The notes: generated from the letters alone by a model not told the origin. Positions 6,037-15,694 are shown, counted from the stretch's first letter. The stretch is 18,445 nt of DNA from an uncultured Megasphaera sp. (GCA_934193515.1 CAKPVJ010000040.1:1-18445), one strand, 5' to 3'. A program made the numbers and translations.

Positions 6037-6909
6037 ATGACTCTATTTCGTTCGTCCAAAACAGCGATGATTGCTGCCGATATTACGCTTCTCCTCGTCG
6101 CTGCCATTTGGGGCGGCGGGTTTATTGCCGCTAAAGAAGCCCTGACAACGATGACGCCTTTTGGCATTTTAAGTACGCGCTTCTTGTTATCAAGTGCCGT
6201 TCTGCTGATTTTATTTTTTCCGGCCATTCGCACTTGCAGCAAAAAAGACATCCAATTTGGCGTGATTATCGGCATCATTCAATATATTTCCTTTATGTTT
6301 CAATTAAAGGGATTGGCATTGACGACTGTAGAAAAGCAATCGTTTTTGGTAACCGCGTATGTCATTTTTGTTCCCTTTTTTTCTTGGATAGCTACGCGAA
6401 AGGCTATCCGCAGGCGAGATATTCTCTGTGCCCTCTTAGCCTTTGTTGGCCTGGGGCTCTTGTGCCTGCATTCGGGAAACTTCGTGCCCAATACCGGCGA
6501 CCTGCTTTCCCTTGGCTTTGCTGTTGGCTTTGCCGTACAAATCGTGTATGTCGGAAATTTCGTTAAAAACGCAAATATCTTTGCCATGACGTGCATTCAG
6601 TTTTTGACTACAGGCCTGCTCGCCCTTCCGTTTCTCGATGTTTCCGGTTTGCTGTCTGCCGACACAGCTGCCATCTACGGCATCGCCTATCTTGTCCTTT
6701 TCAACACGGCGTTTGCTTTCTTGGCACAAAACATAGCCCAGCAGTATACGACAGATGCGCATGCGTCCCTGCTCATTTCGTTGGAATCTGTCTTTGGCTT
6801 TCTGCTGGCTGTCTGGTTTTACCAAGACGCCGTTACGCTGCAGGAACTCTGTGGCTGCACGCTGATGATGACAGCCATCATTCTTTCCAAACTAAGCGGC
6901 AAAAACTGA
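6037..6909 (+). CDS. EamA/DMT-superfamily transporter
   Basis: This 290-residue integral membrane protein has about ten hydrophobic segments in two repeated halves, the layout of the drug/metabolite transporter (EamA, RhaT/YdcZ-like) family. The first half starts LLVAAIWGGGFIAAKEAL (WGGGF is a typical first-helix motif) and includes STRFLLSSAVLLILF. The second half has TDAHASLLISLESVFGFLLAVWF, the conserved LE-containing end of helix nine. Such proteins export metabolites or amino acids, and no substrate can be read from sequence. The ATG is eight bases after GAGGTG. It stands alone, diverging from rpsF and converging on the B3/B4 gene. Confidence 0.9.
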   Translation: MTLFRSSKTAMIAADITLLLVAAIWGGGFIAAKEALTTMTPFGILSTRFLLSSAVLLILFFPAIRTCSKKDIQFGVIIGIIQYISFMFQLKGLALTTVEKQSFLVTAYVIFVPFFSWIATRKAIRRRDILCALLAFVGLGLLCLHSGNFVPNTGDLLSLGFAVGFAVQIVYVGNFVKNANIFAMTCIQFLTTGLLALPFLDVSGLLSADTAAIYGIAYLVLFNTAFAFLAQNIAQQYTTDAHASLLISLESVFGFLLAVWFYQDAVTLQELCGCTLMMTAIILSKLSGKN

Positions 6910-6977
6910 CTATTTCTGCTAAATGAATAGAATAGCCGTTTTCGTTCTTTGTTTGAAGTTTGAAGAAAATAAATAAT

Positions 6978-7024
6978 AAACGGGCTGTAACAAAATGGAC
7001 TAAAAATTTTGTTACAACCCGTTT
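6978..7024. terminator. Bidirectional terminator between EamA and B3/B4 genes
   Basis: A 19-bp stem (6978-6996 with 7006-7024, one G-U pair) has a nine-base loop. The plus strand continues in a run of T (to 7026) and the minus strand continues TTTATTATTT. Its left arm contains GGGCTGTAACAAAATG, repeated identically at 18374-18389. Confidence 0.85.
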
Positions 7025-7047
7025 TTTACTGCTATGGGGGTATTACA

Positions 7048-7755
7048 TTACAGTGTCAAGCTGCACACTGGATGGTCTTTATCTACAGCACCGGTAATGA
7101 CTTCACAGTGAAATATATGCTGCAGTATATCTGCCAATTCGTTTCGTACCTGGTCTACTTGTTCACGATTCACATCGGTAAAGCCGTCGATAGGGAAAAA
7201 CACATACTGCGTATCTTCTGTAATTTTTCCGTATTCACTTTGCCGCCATGTCCAGCGCCGTGTTCGTACTTCGTGGCCGACAACATAGACTGCTTCGCCT
7301 GCCGGTACCGCTTCTGCTTCCACTGCGCCAAACGGCACAAACGTGTCGCCTTCCACAGCATACCGCATTTCAATATCTTCGGATGAACGGCCCAAATCAT
7401 GCGTTCCCATAGGAATGACATGCGCTAGGGATACAGCATTATTCAAATCTACCAACGGATTGATATATGGCATGTCTTTTCCTTTGCTGATACGGGAAAA
7501 TATGGCTTCTACGGAGCAGGGAAAGCGGTTGGGATTCAATCCCAATGCCCGAAAAGCATCCCGGTACGGCGCGATTTCCGGAGCCTTTTTGACTGCCGTA
7601 TCAGCAAACCGCTGCTGGGCTGCTGCCACAGCCTGACAGAGCTTTTCTTCAATTTCCGGATACTCTCTGTGATTATCGACCCCTTTGGCAGCTACGACGC
7701 CAATATACAAATTGGGGATTTTTTCAAATATGTCGGATGCTACTTTAAAATTCAT
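7048..7755 (-). CDS. B3/B4 tRNA-binding domain protein
   Basis: This 235-residue protein is a stand-alone relative of the B3/B4 editing module of the PheRS beta subunit, a family found widely without the synthetase. Recognisable stretches are GVDNHREYPEIEE, APEIAPYRDAFRALGLNPNR, the SVEAI and INPLVDLNNAVSL segments, and DIEMRYAVEGDTFVPFG. The ATG 7755 follows AAAGGAGAGGGA. Free-standing members are thought to act on mischarged tRNA or related aminoacyl substrates, but function is unproven and the assignment rests on motif memory. It diverges from the Jet operon, sharing a 208-base gap, and ends at the terminator shared with the EamA gene. Confidence 0.8.
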   Translation of the reverse strand: MNFKVASDIFEKIPNLYIGVVAAKGVDNHREYPEIEEKLCQAVAAAQQRFADTAVKKAPEIAPYRDAFRALGLNPNRFPCSVEAIFSRISKGKDMPYINPLVDLNNAVSLAHVIPMGTHDLGRSSEDIEMRYAVEGDTFVPFGAVEAEAVPAGEAVYVVGHEVRTRRWTWRQSEYGKITEDTQYVFFPIDGFTDVNREQVDQVRNELADILQHIFHCEVITGAVDKDHPVCSLTL

Positions 7756-7912
7756 ATGCGTCCCTCTCCTTTACTTCAACGTAAACTGTTTATACCTAGT
7801 ACTGTACCATATGAAAGCAGATATATACAATACATCGATGTATATACGCTATAAAAGAAGACCGGGCTTTCGAAAAGTTATTGGCTATTGCTATGGATAA
7901 TACATAGAATCA

Positions 7913-7921
7913 TGCTATAAT
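7913..7921 (+). promoter_or_regulatory. Extended -10 promoter of the Jet operon
   Basis: TGCTATAAT is a perfect extended -10, 42 bases before the jetD start. The -35 position at 17 bases reads ATGGAT, which is poor, as is common for extended -10 promoters. No operator palindrome is seen near it. Confidence 0.55.
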
Positions 7922-7963
7922 CAAACCAATATTACGTAATATATTTAGACAAGGACACCCGTT

Positions 7964-8980
7964 ATGACTATACAGGATTTTTTAATGACGTATACCAGAA
8001 AAACAATTGCATTGGATACGCTGGAAAAAGCTTTCTTTTCAGAATCTCCCACCCTTTTTGTACAGCAAATACGGGAATTAGAAAATACGCATATCCTGAA
8101 AGGCATCAAATCGCAGGGGATGTATGCCAACGGATTATACCGAAAATACACCATTAACGCGCATGCGTTATACGCTCCCATTATCGAAAAAATCCAGTCG
8201 GATGCATTGGCACTGCATATTTCCGGTTCTCTGGACATTTCCTGGTATTACACAAAACCACTTGCCTATTGGCAGCAAGACTGTCAGGATATTCAAAAAT
8301 TAGACACCTATCTTAAAACACATTTTTCTATTCCGCCGGCCTCACTGCAGCAGCGCTCTTATGATATTTTTGGTGACGAAAAACTGTTGACAAAACAGGG
8401 CATTTCTTTACTCAGCCGTGTTCAAATCACGCTGGCCTCCCTGCATATTATCGACGAATACGACCCGCTTATGCTGGCATTTCATCCCATGCCGAATACC
8501 TCAACGTCTCTATATCACTTCATTGTCGAAAATAAGGCACCGTATTTTCGCCTGCTTCCGCAGCTTTCTCAAACGCATTGGACATCCCTGATTTTGGGAT
8601 ATGGATGGAAAATCGTCGGCAATCTTTGCTTGCTTCCGCAGCAATGCGGCTGGCCACAGGCCCATCATATCTGCTGGTATTTTGGCGATTTTGACTGGGA
8701 AGGGCTGCGTATCTGGCATGCGCTGGCCGAACAGTCATCTCCTATAACCGTTCGGCTGGCTGTACCATTTTACCGAAAATTTTTGACGCATACGCCAAGC
8801 AAGGGCAAAGAAAACCAACAGCCAGCTCCATCCGTTTTTAATGATTTTTTACAACATTTTTCATTGGATGAGCAAGAACAGTTTCGCCGTATACTGCAGA
8901 CCGGCTGTTACTATCCGCAGGAAACATTGACTGTTCAAGATATGCTGCCATGTATAAAGGAGCTTACTTATGAAACTTGA
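7964..8980 (+). CDS. jetD: Wadjet JetD-like nuclease subunit (Toprim)
   Basis: This 338-residue protein is the likely DNA-cleaving subunit of the four-gene system. The N-terminal half looks like winged-helix/arm sequence (an L..L...RELENTHILKG segment near residues 30-50). The C-terminal half is a Toprim fold: Glu189 in IVENKAPYF, the turn LILGYGWK, the paired aspartates D242 and D244 in YFGDFDWEGLRIW, and a late Glu320 in YYPQETL. In Wadjet JetD these acidic residues bind metal for double-strand cleavage of plasmid DNA. It is shorter than type I JetD (about 390). The start ATG follows AAGGA by eight bases. It overlaps jetA by 11 bases, so the two are translationally coupled. It is first in the operon, unlike type I systems where D is last. 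Confidence 0.85.
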   Translation: MTIQDFLMTYTRKTIALDTLEKAFFSESPTLFVQQIRELENTHILKGIKSQGMYANGLYRKYTINAHALYAPIIEKIQSDALALHISGSLDISWYYTKPLAYWQQDCQDIQKLDTYLKTHFSIPPASLQQRSYDIFGDEKLLTKQGISLLSRVQITLASLHIIDEYDPLMLAFHPMPNTSTSLYHFIVENKAPYFRLLPQLSQTHWTSLILGYGWKIVGNLCLLPQQCGWPQAHHICWYFGDFDWEGLRIWHALAEQSSPITVRLAVPFYRKFLTHTPSKGKENQQPAPSVFNDFLQHFSLDEQEQFRRILQTGCYYPQETLTVQDMLPCIKELTYET

Positions 8981-10445
8981 AAATTTTTCAGAACGCATGT
9001 CTCGTATTTTACTAATGGCACCTTTGTACCAATTAGGAAAACGCAGGCTGCCGCAAGCAAACTCATCAACCGTATCTTGTATGGAATTAGGCTTAATGAC
9101 GCTGCTTTTCTTTTTTGAAACGATGCTGGACGGCAAAAAAAAGGCCGGCATTCGTGATTTAGCCGCCTTTTTACAGGAACAGACGGCTTCTTCTCTCTTT
9201 TCTGATTTTGCAGCATATGAAAAATTAGCCCGCGACATCATTGCCGTCTTTCGTCCGCCTACAGGCAAACGAAATGAGGAACATTTTTATGACTGGGTCA
9301 ACCACATCCCCGCTTCTGTCCAGTATTCGTATCTAAAAGCAGACAAGGCAAATCTTTCTTCTAATGAACAATATTACGTGCTGGATGAGCAAGGGTTGGA
9401 ACTCATTTTTGCTACAAAAGAATATTTCAATGAATATCAGCTCTCCATCAATCAGCTTATATTACGCAAACAGCTGGAAAAAGGGCAGTTTGTTCTCGCT
9501 TTGCGTCAAGTAGAGGAAATGCGTCTGGATGTAGAAACACTGCGAAACCGCATGCATCATATCCAACAAGAAATTCACCGCAGTATCGTTTCTGAAGAAA
9601 CACTGCAGCGGTATCGTAAAATTGTAACGGATATGAATCAACGTCTAAAAAGCGAAGAAGACGAATTTAAAGAGCTAAAATCTTTTATCAATGAAACTAA
9701 AAAACGTATTCATGACAACGTCGATAAAGACCCGGAACGCCGGGCGTATGAAAATATTCTGGATGTAGAACGAAGATTGGATGCAGTCCATGCCGCACAT
9801 CGCGGTCTTTTGCAGCTCGGTATCGATTTAGGAACCTCTGCCTTGACAGCTGCCGAAGAGGCGTTATATTTTTCCGGCATTGACAGTTTCAATTTTAATG
9901 ATGAAATTACAAACCGCATGTTTGCATCTCCGTTGCCTTTGACGGCATCACGCCGAGTAATAGAACCTTTTTTGCCGCTGGAGCAATGTACCGTTTGGTC
10001 GCCTCTTGCTGTTTTCTTTCCCCAACGCTTAGAACGGCTGGAACGGGAAAATACACAGGAAGAATTTCCTGATTGGGAAGAAAAAGAGTGGAATGAAAAA
10101 ATACTGCACAATATACAGCAGCACTATGCAGCTATTACTGCAGACTTGCTGGCTCATCTGCAGCAAAAGCGCACAACAACGTTAAAAGCGTTTCTTTCGT
10201 ATGAAGAAACCCATCACCCGTCATTATGCCATAACCGTCAATTCTATATCTTCTGGATGCTTCTTCATCGCAAAGGAACACTTCTTTTAACGAGCGACCA
10301 ATTGACACCCAACTCCATATATGCAGGTATTCTCACTATTTCTCCTTCGCTGCAGGAAATATCCGTAACAGAATGTTCCGGTATACTACAGTTTGCAACC
10401 TATACTATCAGCAATATGACTATCAAGGTGGTGACTCATTCATAA
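8970..10445 (+). CDS. jetA: Wadjet JetA-like kleisin subunit
   Basis: This is a 491-residue soluble protein. Residues 35-75 (ELGLMTLLFFFE, then KKKAGIRDLAAFLQEQ) look like a winged helix. Residues 135-165 (YYVLDEQGLELIFATKEYFNEYQLSI) are a compact conserved-looking stretch. Residues about 165-280 are a charged coiled coil with heptad spacing (LRKQLEKGQFVLALRQVEEM onward, SEETLQRYRKIV). The C-terminal part is globular. This fits the MukF/MksF-like kleisin that bridges SMC heads, and I believe it belongs to the DUF5716 group of type III JetA, from memory. The start has AAAGGAG seven bases upstream and overlaps the jetD end. Its TAA shares one base with the ATG of jetB. Confidence 0.8.
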   Translation: MKLENFSERMSRILLMAPLYQLGKRRLPQANSSTVSCMELGLMTLLFFFETMLDGKKKAGIRDLAAFLQEQTASSLFSDFAAYEKLARDIIAVFRPPTGKRNEEHFYDWVNHIPASVQYSYLKADKANLSSNEQYYVLDEQGLELIFATKEYFNEYQLSINQLILRKQLEKGQFVLALRQVEEMRLDVETLRNRMHHIQQEIHRSIVSEETLQRYRKIVTDMNQRLKSEEDEFKELKSFINETKKRIHDNVDKDPERRAYENILDVERRLDAVHAAHRGLLQLGIDLGTSALTAAEEALYFSGIDSFNFNDEITNRMFASPLPLTASRRVIEPFLPLEQCTVWSPLAVFFPQRLERLERENTQEEFPDWEEKEWNEKILHNIQQHYAAITADLLAHLQQKRTTTLKAFLSYEETHHPSLCHNRQFYIFWMLLHRKGTLLLTSDQLTPNSIYAGILTISPSLQEISVTECSGILQFATYTISNMTIKVVTHS

Positions 10446-11191
10446 TGGAATATACAGATGAAATTATACAAACAGCCTTTCAAATCTACACTAAACTTGC
10501 CAGTCAAGGGCAAATTTTAAAGTCAGAAAGCGGCAGATATTTGGACGATGAAGAAGTTCGCTCACTTACCAATGCCTATGCCCAAGCCGTACAGTGCACC
10601 ATTATTTATGATGCAGTGTATTTGTATTTAGTTCCCATTGCTGTCGATTCCCCATTTCATATGCGTAACGATACCATAAAAAAAGAATATTTGACAGCAA
10701 AATCCGTCAACATGGATATTTATCTGATGTATTTGTCCATTATCGTCCTGTTTGGCATTTTTTATGACAGTTATCAGTCTACAGAACCGCTGCAGTTTGT
10801 TTCCCTATCTCGTTGGCTTGATGAAATGAATCAACGTATGGATACACTGCAGCGATATGATCCGGTGCTCTTACGTCAAGCAGAAACAGAACAAAATATA
10901 AACTGGATTTCTCTGCTAAAAAAATGGGCGGATATGGACAGCATTAAAGAAACTGTAAAAAAGCAGGATGCTCGCACCAACAGCCGCCTGAGTTTTTTAA
11001 TAATGGCCAAAAATTTTCTGATTCGGCAGCAGCTGCTGCACGACGTCGGCAATGATGAGTTAGTACTCACAGAAAAAGCAAAAACAATTATCGTCACATA
11101 TTATATGGAAGAAGAATATAATCGGGGCATTATGAATTTCATGTATCAGCTAGACCATAAGGAGGAGATCAATCATGCCGTCCATCAGTAG
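10445..11191 (+). CDS. jetB: Wadjet JetB-like KITE subunit
   Basis: This 248-residue protein starts at ATG 10445, which overlaps the jetA stop (TAATG). AGGTGGTG lies about 15 bases before it. An in-frame ATG at 10373 sits inside jetA without a ribosome site and is rejected. The sequence is mainly helical, with a hydrophobic central stretch (IYLMYLSIIVLFGIFYDSY, near 90-110) that is more likely buried core than membrane. The C-terminal part (RLSFLIMAKNFLIRQQLLHDVGNDELVLTEKA) looks like a winged helix. By position and size it matches the MukE/MksE-like partner of the kleisin, and I believe it is the DUF6063 group, from memory. It overlaps jetC by 17 bases. Confidence 0.75.
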   Translation: MEYTDEIIQTAFQIYTKLASQGQILKSESGRYLDDEEVRSLTNAYAQAVQCTIIYDAVYLYLVPIAVDSPFHMRNDTIKKEYLTAKSVNMDIYLMYLSIIVLFGIFYDSYQSTEPLQFVSLSRWLDEMNQRMDTLQRYDPVLLRQAETEQNINWISLLKKWADMDSIKETVKKQDARTNSRLSFLIMAKNFLIRQQLLHDVGNDELVLTEKAKTIIVTYYMEEEYNRGIMNFMYQLDHKEEINHAVHQ

Positions 11192-14100
11192 AATCCGTTT
11201 CACCAATATTATCTACGACAATGGCAACAAGCGATATCTTGATACAACATTTCGCTTCGACGGATATAATGGTATTTTGCTTTTGGAAAATGGTGCCGGT
11301 AAAACCGTATTTGTACAGACCGCACTGCAAGCCGTTTTGCCAAGAAAAACAGTGGCCCAGCGCAAAATCCAAGAAACGCTGCTGCTCAATAATAATATTG
11401 CTCATATTGCCATAGAATGGATTTTAAGCGAACAGCCGCGGCGGTATGCCCTGACAGCCGTATCTTTGTTTATGAATACTCACGATACGCTTGCATCACA
11501 AGAATTTGCCATGGAATACACCGCCTCTTCACCGGTCCGGCTGGATACGCTTCCTTTTACGCATAAAGAAGAAGGCCGGGAACGACCAGCTACCAAAGAA
11601 GAAATGGCATCTTGGTATCGTTCAATCGCCGCAAAAAAAATGACGGCCAGATTTTTTTCAGAAAACGATTCGTTACTGTCCTATTATCAATACTTGGAAG
11701 AAAATTTTAAAATTATTGCTTCTGAATGGAATAAAATTGCTTCCATTAATGAAACAGAAGGCGGTGTTGAAGCATACTTCGAAAACTGCCATACAACCAA
11801 CGAGCTGGTAGACAGACTGCTGATTCCCACGATAGAAGAAGGCTGTACCGCCGCATCCGGCAAAGAAAAGAACAATGGGTTTGTCGAATTATTTGAAAAA
11901 CAGCGGGAACATTTCAAAAAACAGCGCATATTGCAAAAACGAATTGAAGAAATGAAAAAAGTGATTGCTGAATTATCACTGTATACCAATGTTCGCCATG
12001 ACCAATACAAAGCTGAAAATACGCTGCTGGATATAAATCGCACACTCAAAGCCTGGTATCAAATGGCCAATACGGCACAAACTCAGCGGCAGGAACAACA
12101 GGAACTGCTGCAAAAGCAGGAACAGACACTGCTGCAAAAGCAAAATGAAAATGCAAAAAAGCGAGAAGCATGGCAGGTCGCCAACAGCCAATCTATCTGC
12201 CAAGAAAAAAAGGCAGTCTGGCAAACCGTATCCAAACAGCTGCAAACAGTTTGCAGTCAATGCGACCAGGCCGCTCTTGACCTTGCCAATCTCCGTTTTG
12301 CCCGCTGCCGCAAAGAGCAATTCGAAGAAAAACAACGAAAAGAAATAGCAGAGCAAGAACTCTCGCAGCTTGCCCAAAACGCGGACACCGCATCGCTAAA
12401 ACAAGCACTAGAAGAAAACAGCGCTTTTCTTCATGATTGTTTTCTGCGTAAAGAACAGGCCATCTGCAGCCAAAAACAGCAAGTTGCACAGCACAAACAA
12501 GAACTAACTGCTCAACTAAACCAGTGTCAGCAAGAATTGAAAAAATCACGGCAGGAAAAAGAGCAAAACACGGCGGCTATTGGCGAAAAAACCGGCATAA
12601 TTCACACGCTCTATACGCGAAAGGAAAAATTAGAACAAGAATTATTTCCTGACAGCCTTCATTATGAACCACAGATGCAGTACCAGCGTTGGCAGAAAGA
12701 ACAGCAGCATATAACAGCCAGCATTGCCGGGTACCAAAAAAATATTTCATTTTATACAGAAGAGAAAGAAAAAACACAAACAGCACTGCTGGCAAAGAAA
12801 CAGAATGCCGTTCAATTAGAAACGGATTTACAGGCCCTGGCGTTACAAATCAATCAAATTGACAGCCACGCGGCCCTTATAATAGACAAACTTAACATGC
12901 TGCCAGCTTGTGCCAATACGGCTTCTGCCACATTAGAACTATACCAACGCGAAGAATATATTAGTAATCAAATAAGCGATGTACTCCTAAAGGAAGAAGA
13001 AAAGGATAAAAGTATCACGCGCTCATGCCGCAAAGCGCACCGCTTTTTGGATATGTACGATACAATGGACCAATTTACGGCAGATCCTGTTTTAGAAGAA
13101 AAAATAGAAACCTGGCAGCCACAGTATCCTTATCTGCGCAGCGGTGCCGACGTTTTTCGTGAATATTGCCGTAACAGTATGGATGCAGAAAAACTACTGC
13201 AGTGTTATCCGTTTTGGGCTGCCACTGTCATCACAACGGCAGACAGCACCGCCTCTCTATTTGCCCAACTGCAAAAAACAGCGGATGAGTTCACATATCC
13301 TGTATTTATTCTCACAGATCAAGAACTGCGCAGCATTTTAACCAATACGTATGTCCTGCCGCAGCAGCACATAGTGCCATCATATTGGCATTTCCTGCTG
13401 CCGGAATCATTTAGTCAATGGATGCAAACACTAAAAAAGCAAGCAGAAAGCTTTGATATACAAGAAAAACAACACAACTTAACGTTGCAGACACTCCGGC
13501 AAACTCGGCAGGATCTGCTGGAATTTTATCACAAAAACACATTTGCAGAATATCAAGAGTTGTGCAGCAGTCAGCATACGGCACAGGAACAAGCCAGCAT
13601 ACTAAAAAAAGATATTCAACAGGGAGAAGACACGATACGGCAATGTGAAAACAATATTGAAAAATTCAAACAGCAGATTTTTACTGCCAAAGAGCAACTT
13701 CTCGTACTGCAGCGCCAGTGCAGCCAAGCCGCTGAGTATTTTACCCTGCAGAAACAGCATCAGCATGAACTGCAGCTGCAAAGCAGCCTTCGCCAGCAAG
13801 AAGCGCAGCTAACCCAGCATATAGAAACATTGGAAAATCAACAGGCAGCACAGCAAGAAACATGCCGTTCTCTTGATAATGAAATCACAACGCTGCAAAC
13901 AACACTGCAAAACATGACATCTATGCTTTACTATAATGAGGTACAGGCCGTTTGTCCCCAATCCTCTGTATATACGTATGAAGTATTAACAGAAAAAAGG
14001 CGGTATCTAAAAAATCGGCTGGATGGAATTCAGCAAAGCCGTATCCGCTTTGAAAAAGATATCGAATTTGCGCAAAAGAACATTCAACGTCTGTCAGCAG

Positions 14101-15632
14101 CTATGCAGCAGCTTCAAGAGGATAGCCCCGTACCACTAGATATATCCGGTATATATCCAGAAAACGGCAAAGATAAAGAACAAGAATTACAACAACTTCA
14201 TAAAAAATTATGCAGCTGCGTAGAACAAATTCGCACACAACATGCGGCTGCAAAAGAAGCATTTGATCAAGCCAATGGGGCATATCAATCTGCTAAAAAG
14301 CGGTATTTTGAACAATATGATTCACTTACTGAATTTACAGACACGCTGCTTCATATACAGGAACAACTTGCAGCAGAAAAGAAACAGCTGACCAAAGCAT
14401 TGCAGTCATGCCGTCAGGGCATTAAAGAAAACCAGTCGCAATTAAATGGTTTCCTAGCACTGCAATCTTTGCTGGAAAAACACAATGTACGTCTGCAATT
14501 TACCATTCCAGTTGTCACACCTGTCATTTTATCCCATGAACAGCAAAGCAATGATTATATTATTTTAGAAAAAAACATCCGTCCCATTCTCAAAAAAGCG
14601 AATGAAACACTGAAAGTCGTAGATGAACAAAAGCTCCGCAGCCAAAAAAAGAAAGATGAATTTATCCGGTATTGCGAAAAAACACTGCAAAATGAAAAAA
14701 TGCGCCGTCATATCGTTGACGGCATTCGCAGCAAAGAAACGTACGAAGAATTTCTCACATGGAAGCAAAAAAGTACAGAGGATATGCAAAAAATCATTAC
14801 TATCTGTGAATCAGAACGAAAAGAGCACTATACGCACATTGAACACATGATATCCTTTATGGCTTCCCATTTACAGGAAATCTGCAAAGGTCTTTTAGAA
14901 ATTGCAGCCAAGACCCGCATCAAAGTAAACACAGGCACTAAGCAAATCTATTCTGTCTATGTACCGGAATGGAAAGATTCTGAAAATCGCATTGCCCTCA
15001 GAGAATATCTCAATTCGATTACAGACCGACTGGAATCTGCTGAATATAAAGATGAATCCGGTCGGGAAGACACCAAAAAAATTCGTCAGGCATTGGAAAA
15101 ATTTTTGCGGACGCAGCAAATTCTCAGCCGTATTTTAGGCAGCAACACTATCAAGGTCAAATGCCGCAAAGCAACGAGTGCCGAACTGTTTGCTGACCGT
15201 CCTTATAGTTGGGAAGCATCCAATAAGTGGTCTGGCGGTGAAATGTGGAGCAAAAACATGGCTCTTTTCTTGGGCTGTCTGAATTATTTAGCAGAAAAAC
15301 GCTGCCATATAAAGAAAACAACATATAATACACGCGTCGTCATTGCTGACAACCCCTTTGGCAAAGCATCTAGTGACCATATCCTCGATCCCGTATTTTT
15401 TATTGCCCAGCAATTAGGGTTTCAGATTATTGCACTGACAGCGCATGAAGACGGCAATTTTATCCGCAAATATTTTCCAGTCGTTTACAGCTGCCGCTTC
15501 GCCAATCTTGCCAACGGTAAAGGAAACGTATTACAACCAGAAAAAGAAATTAGAACCGCTTTTTTTGAAGAACATCATCCAGAAAGTCTAGCTCGTCTCA
15601 ATGAATATGAAGAAATGGGATTATTCGAATAA
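11175..15632 (+). CDS. jetC: Wadjet JetC-like SMC ATPase
   Basis: This 1485-residue SMC/MukB-like protein is the DNA-loop-extruding motor of the system. The N-terminal head has Walker A LENGAGKT at 37-44 (Lys43). A long coiled coil, very rich in Gln, Glu and Lys, runs from about 235 to 600. A globular, hinge-like segment spans about 615-760 (YPYLRSGADVF, PVFILTDQEL, YWHFLLPESFSQW). A second coiled coil reaches about 1250. The C-terminal head has the ABC signature WSGGE (Ser1353-Glu1356) and Walker B RVVIADNPFG (Asp1392), then a switch-like IIALTAHEDG. Oddities: the first Walker A glycine is Leu, and the residue after Asp1392 is Asn1393 where SMC proteins have the catalytic Glu. The start has GGAGGAG seven bases upstream. 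It is last in the operon. Confidence 0.92.
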   Translation: MPSISRIRFTNIIYDNGNKRYLDTTFRFDGYNGILLLENGAGKTVFVQTALQAVLPRKTVAQRKIQETLLLNNNIAHIAIEWILSEQPRRYALTAVSLFMNTHDTLASQEFAMEYTASSPVRLDTLPFTHKEEGRERPATKEEMASWYRSIAAKKMTARFFSENDSLLSYYQYLEENFKIIASEWNKIASINETEGGVEAYFENCHTTNELVDRLLIPTIEEGCTAASGKEKNNGFVELFEKQREHFKKQRILQKRIEEMKKVIAELSLYTNVRHDQYKAENTLLDINRTLKAWYQMANTAQTQRQEQQELLQKQEQTLLQKQNENAKKREAWQVANSQSICQEKKAVWQTVSKQLQTVCSQCDQAALDLANLRFARCRKEQFEEKQRKEIAEQELSQLAQNADTASLKQALEENSAFLHDCFLRKEQAICSQKQQVAQHKQELTAQLNQCQQELKKSRQEKEQNTAAIGEKTGIIHTLYTRKEKLEQELFPDSLHYEPQMQYQRWQKEQQHITASIAGYQKNISFYTEEKEKTQTALLAKKQNAVQLETDLQALALQINQIDSHAALIIDKLNMLPACANTASATLELYQREEYISNQISDVLLKEEEKDKSITRSCRKAHRFLDMYDTMDQFTADPVLEEKIETWQPQYPYLRSGADVFREYCRNSMDAEKLLQCYPFWAATVITTADSTASLFAQLQKTADEFTYPVFILTDQELRSILTNTYVLPQQHIVPSYWHFLLPESFSQWMQTLKKQAESFDIQEKQHNLTLQTLRQTRQDLLEFYHKNTFAEYQELCSSQHTAQEQASILKKDIQQGEDTIRQCENNIEKFKQQIFTAKEQLLVLQRQCSQAAEYFTLQKQHQHELQLQSSLRQQEAQLTQHIETLENQQAAQQETCRSLDNEITTLQTTLQNMTSMLYYNEVQAVCPQSSVYTYEVLTEKRRYLKNRLDGIQQSRIRFEKDIEFAQKNIQRLSAAMQQLQEDSPVPLDISGIYPENGKDKEQELQQLHKKLCSCVEQIRTQHAAAKEAFDQANGAYQSAKKRYFEQYDSLTEFTDTLLHIQEQLAAEKKQLTKALQSCRQGIKENQSQLNGFLALQSLLEKHNVRLQFTIPVVTPVILSHEQQSNDYIILEKNIRPILKKANETLKVVDEQKLRSQKKKDEFIRYCEKTLQNEKMRRHIVDGIRSKETYEEFLTWKQKSTEDMQKIITICESERKEHYTHIEHMISFMASHLQEICKGLLEIAAKTRIKVNTGTKQIYSVYVPEWKDSENRIALREYLNSITDRLESAEYKDESGREDTKKIRQALEKFLRTQQILSRILGSNTIKVKCRKATSAELFADRPYSWEASNKWSGGEMWSKNMALFLGCLNYLAEKRCHIKKTTYNTRVVIADNPFGKASSDHILDPVFFIAQQLGFQIIALTAHEDGNFIRKYFPVVYSCRFANLANGKGNVLQPEKEIRTAFFEEHHPESLARLNEYEEMGLFE

Positions 15633-15694
15633 AAGACAAGTAATGCTCGCTGAAATAATCCGCGCATCAAAACACAGCATACTATCTATCCAGC

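Noticed and set aside
10373..10444. Longer start for jetB at ATG 10373
   Set aside because: It lies entirely inside jetA in another frame with no ribosome site; ATG 10445 has AGGTGGTG upstream and overlaps the jetA stop.
10700..10800. Hydrophobic stretch in JetB as a membrane helix
   Set aside because: It is interrupted by polar residues and fits a buried helix of a soluble KITE-like subunit; no other membrane features are present in the operon.
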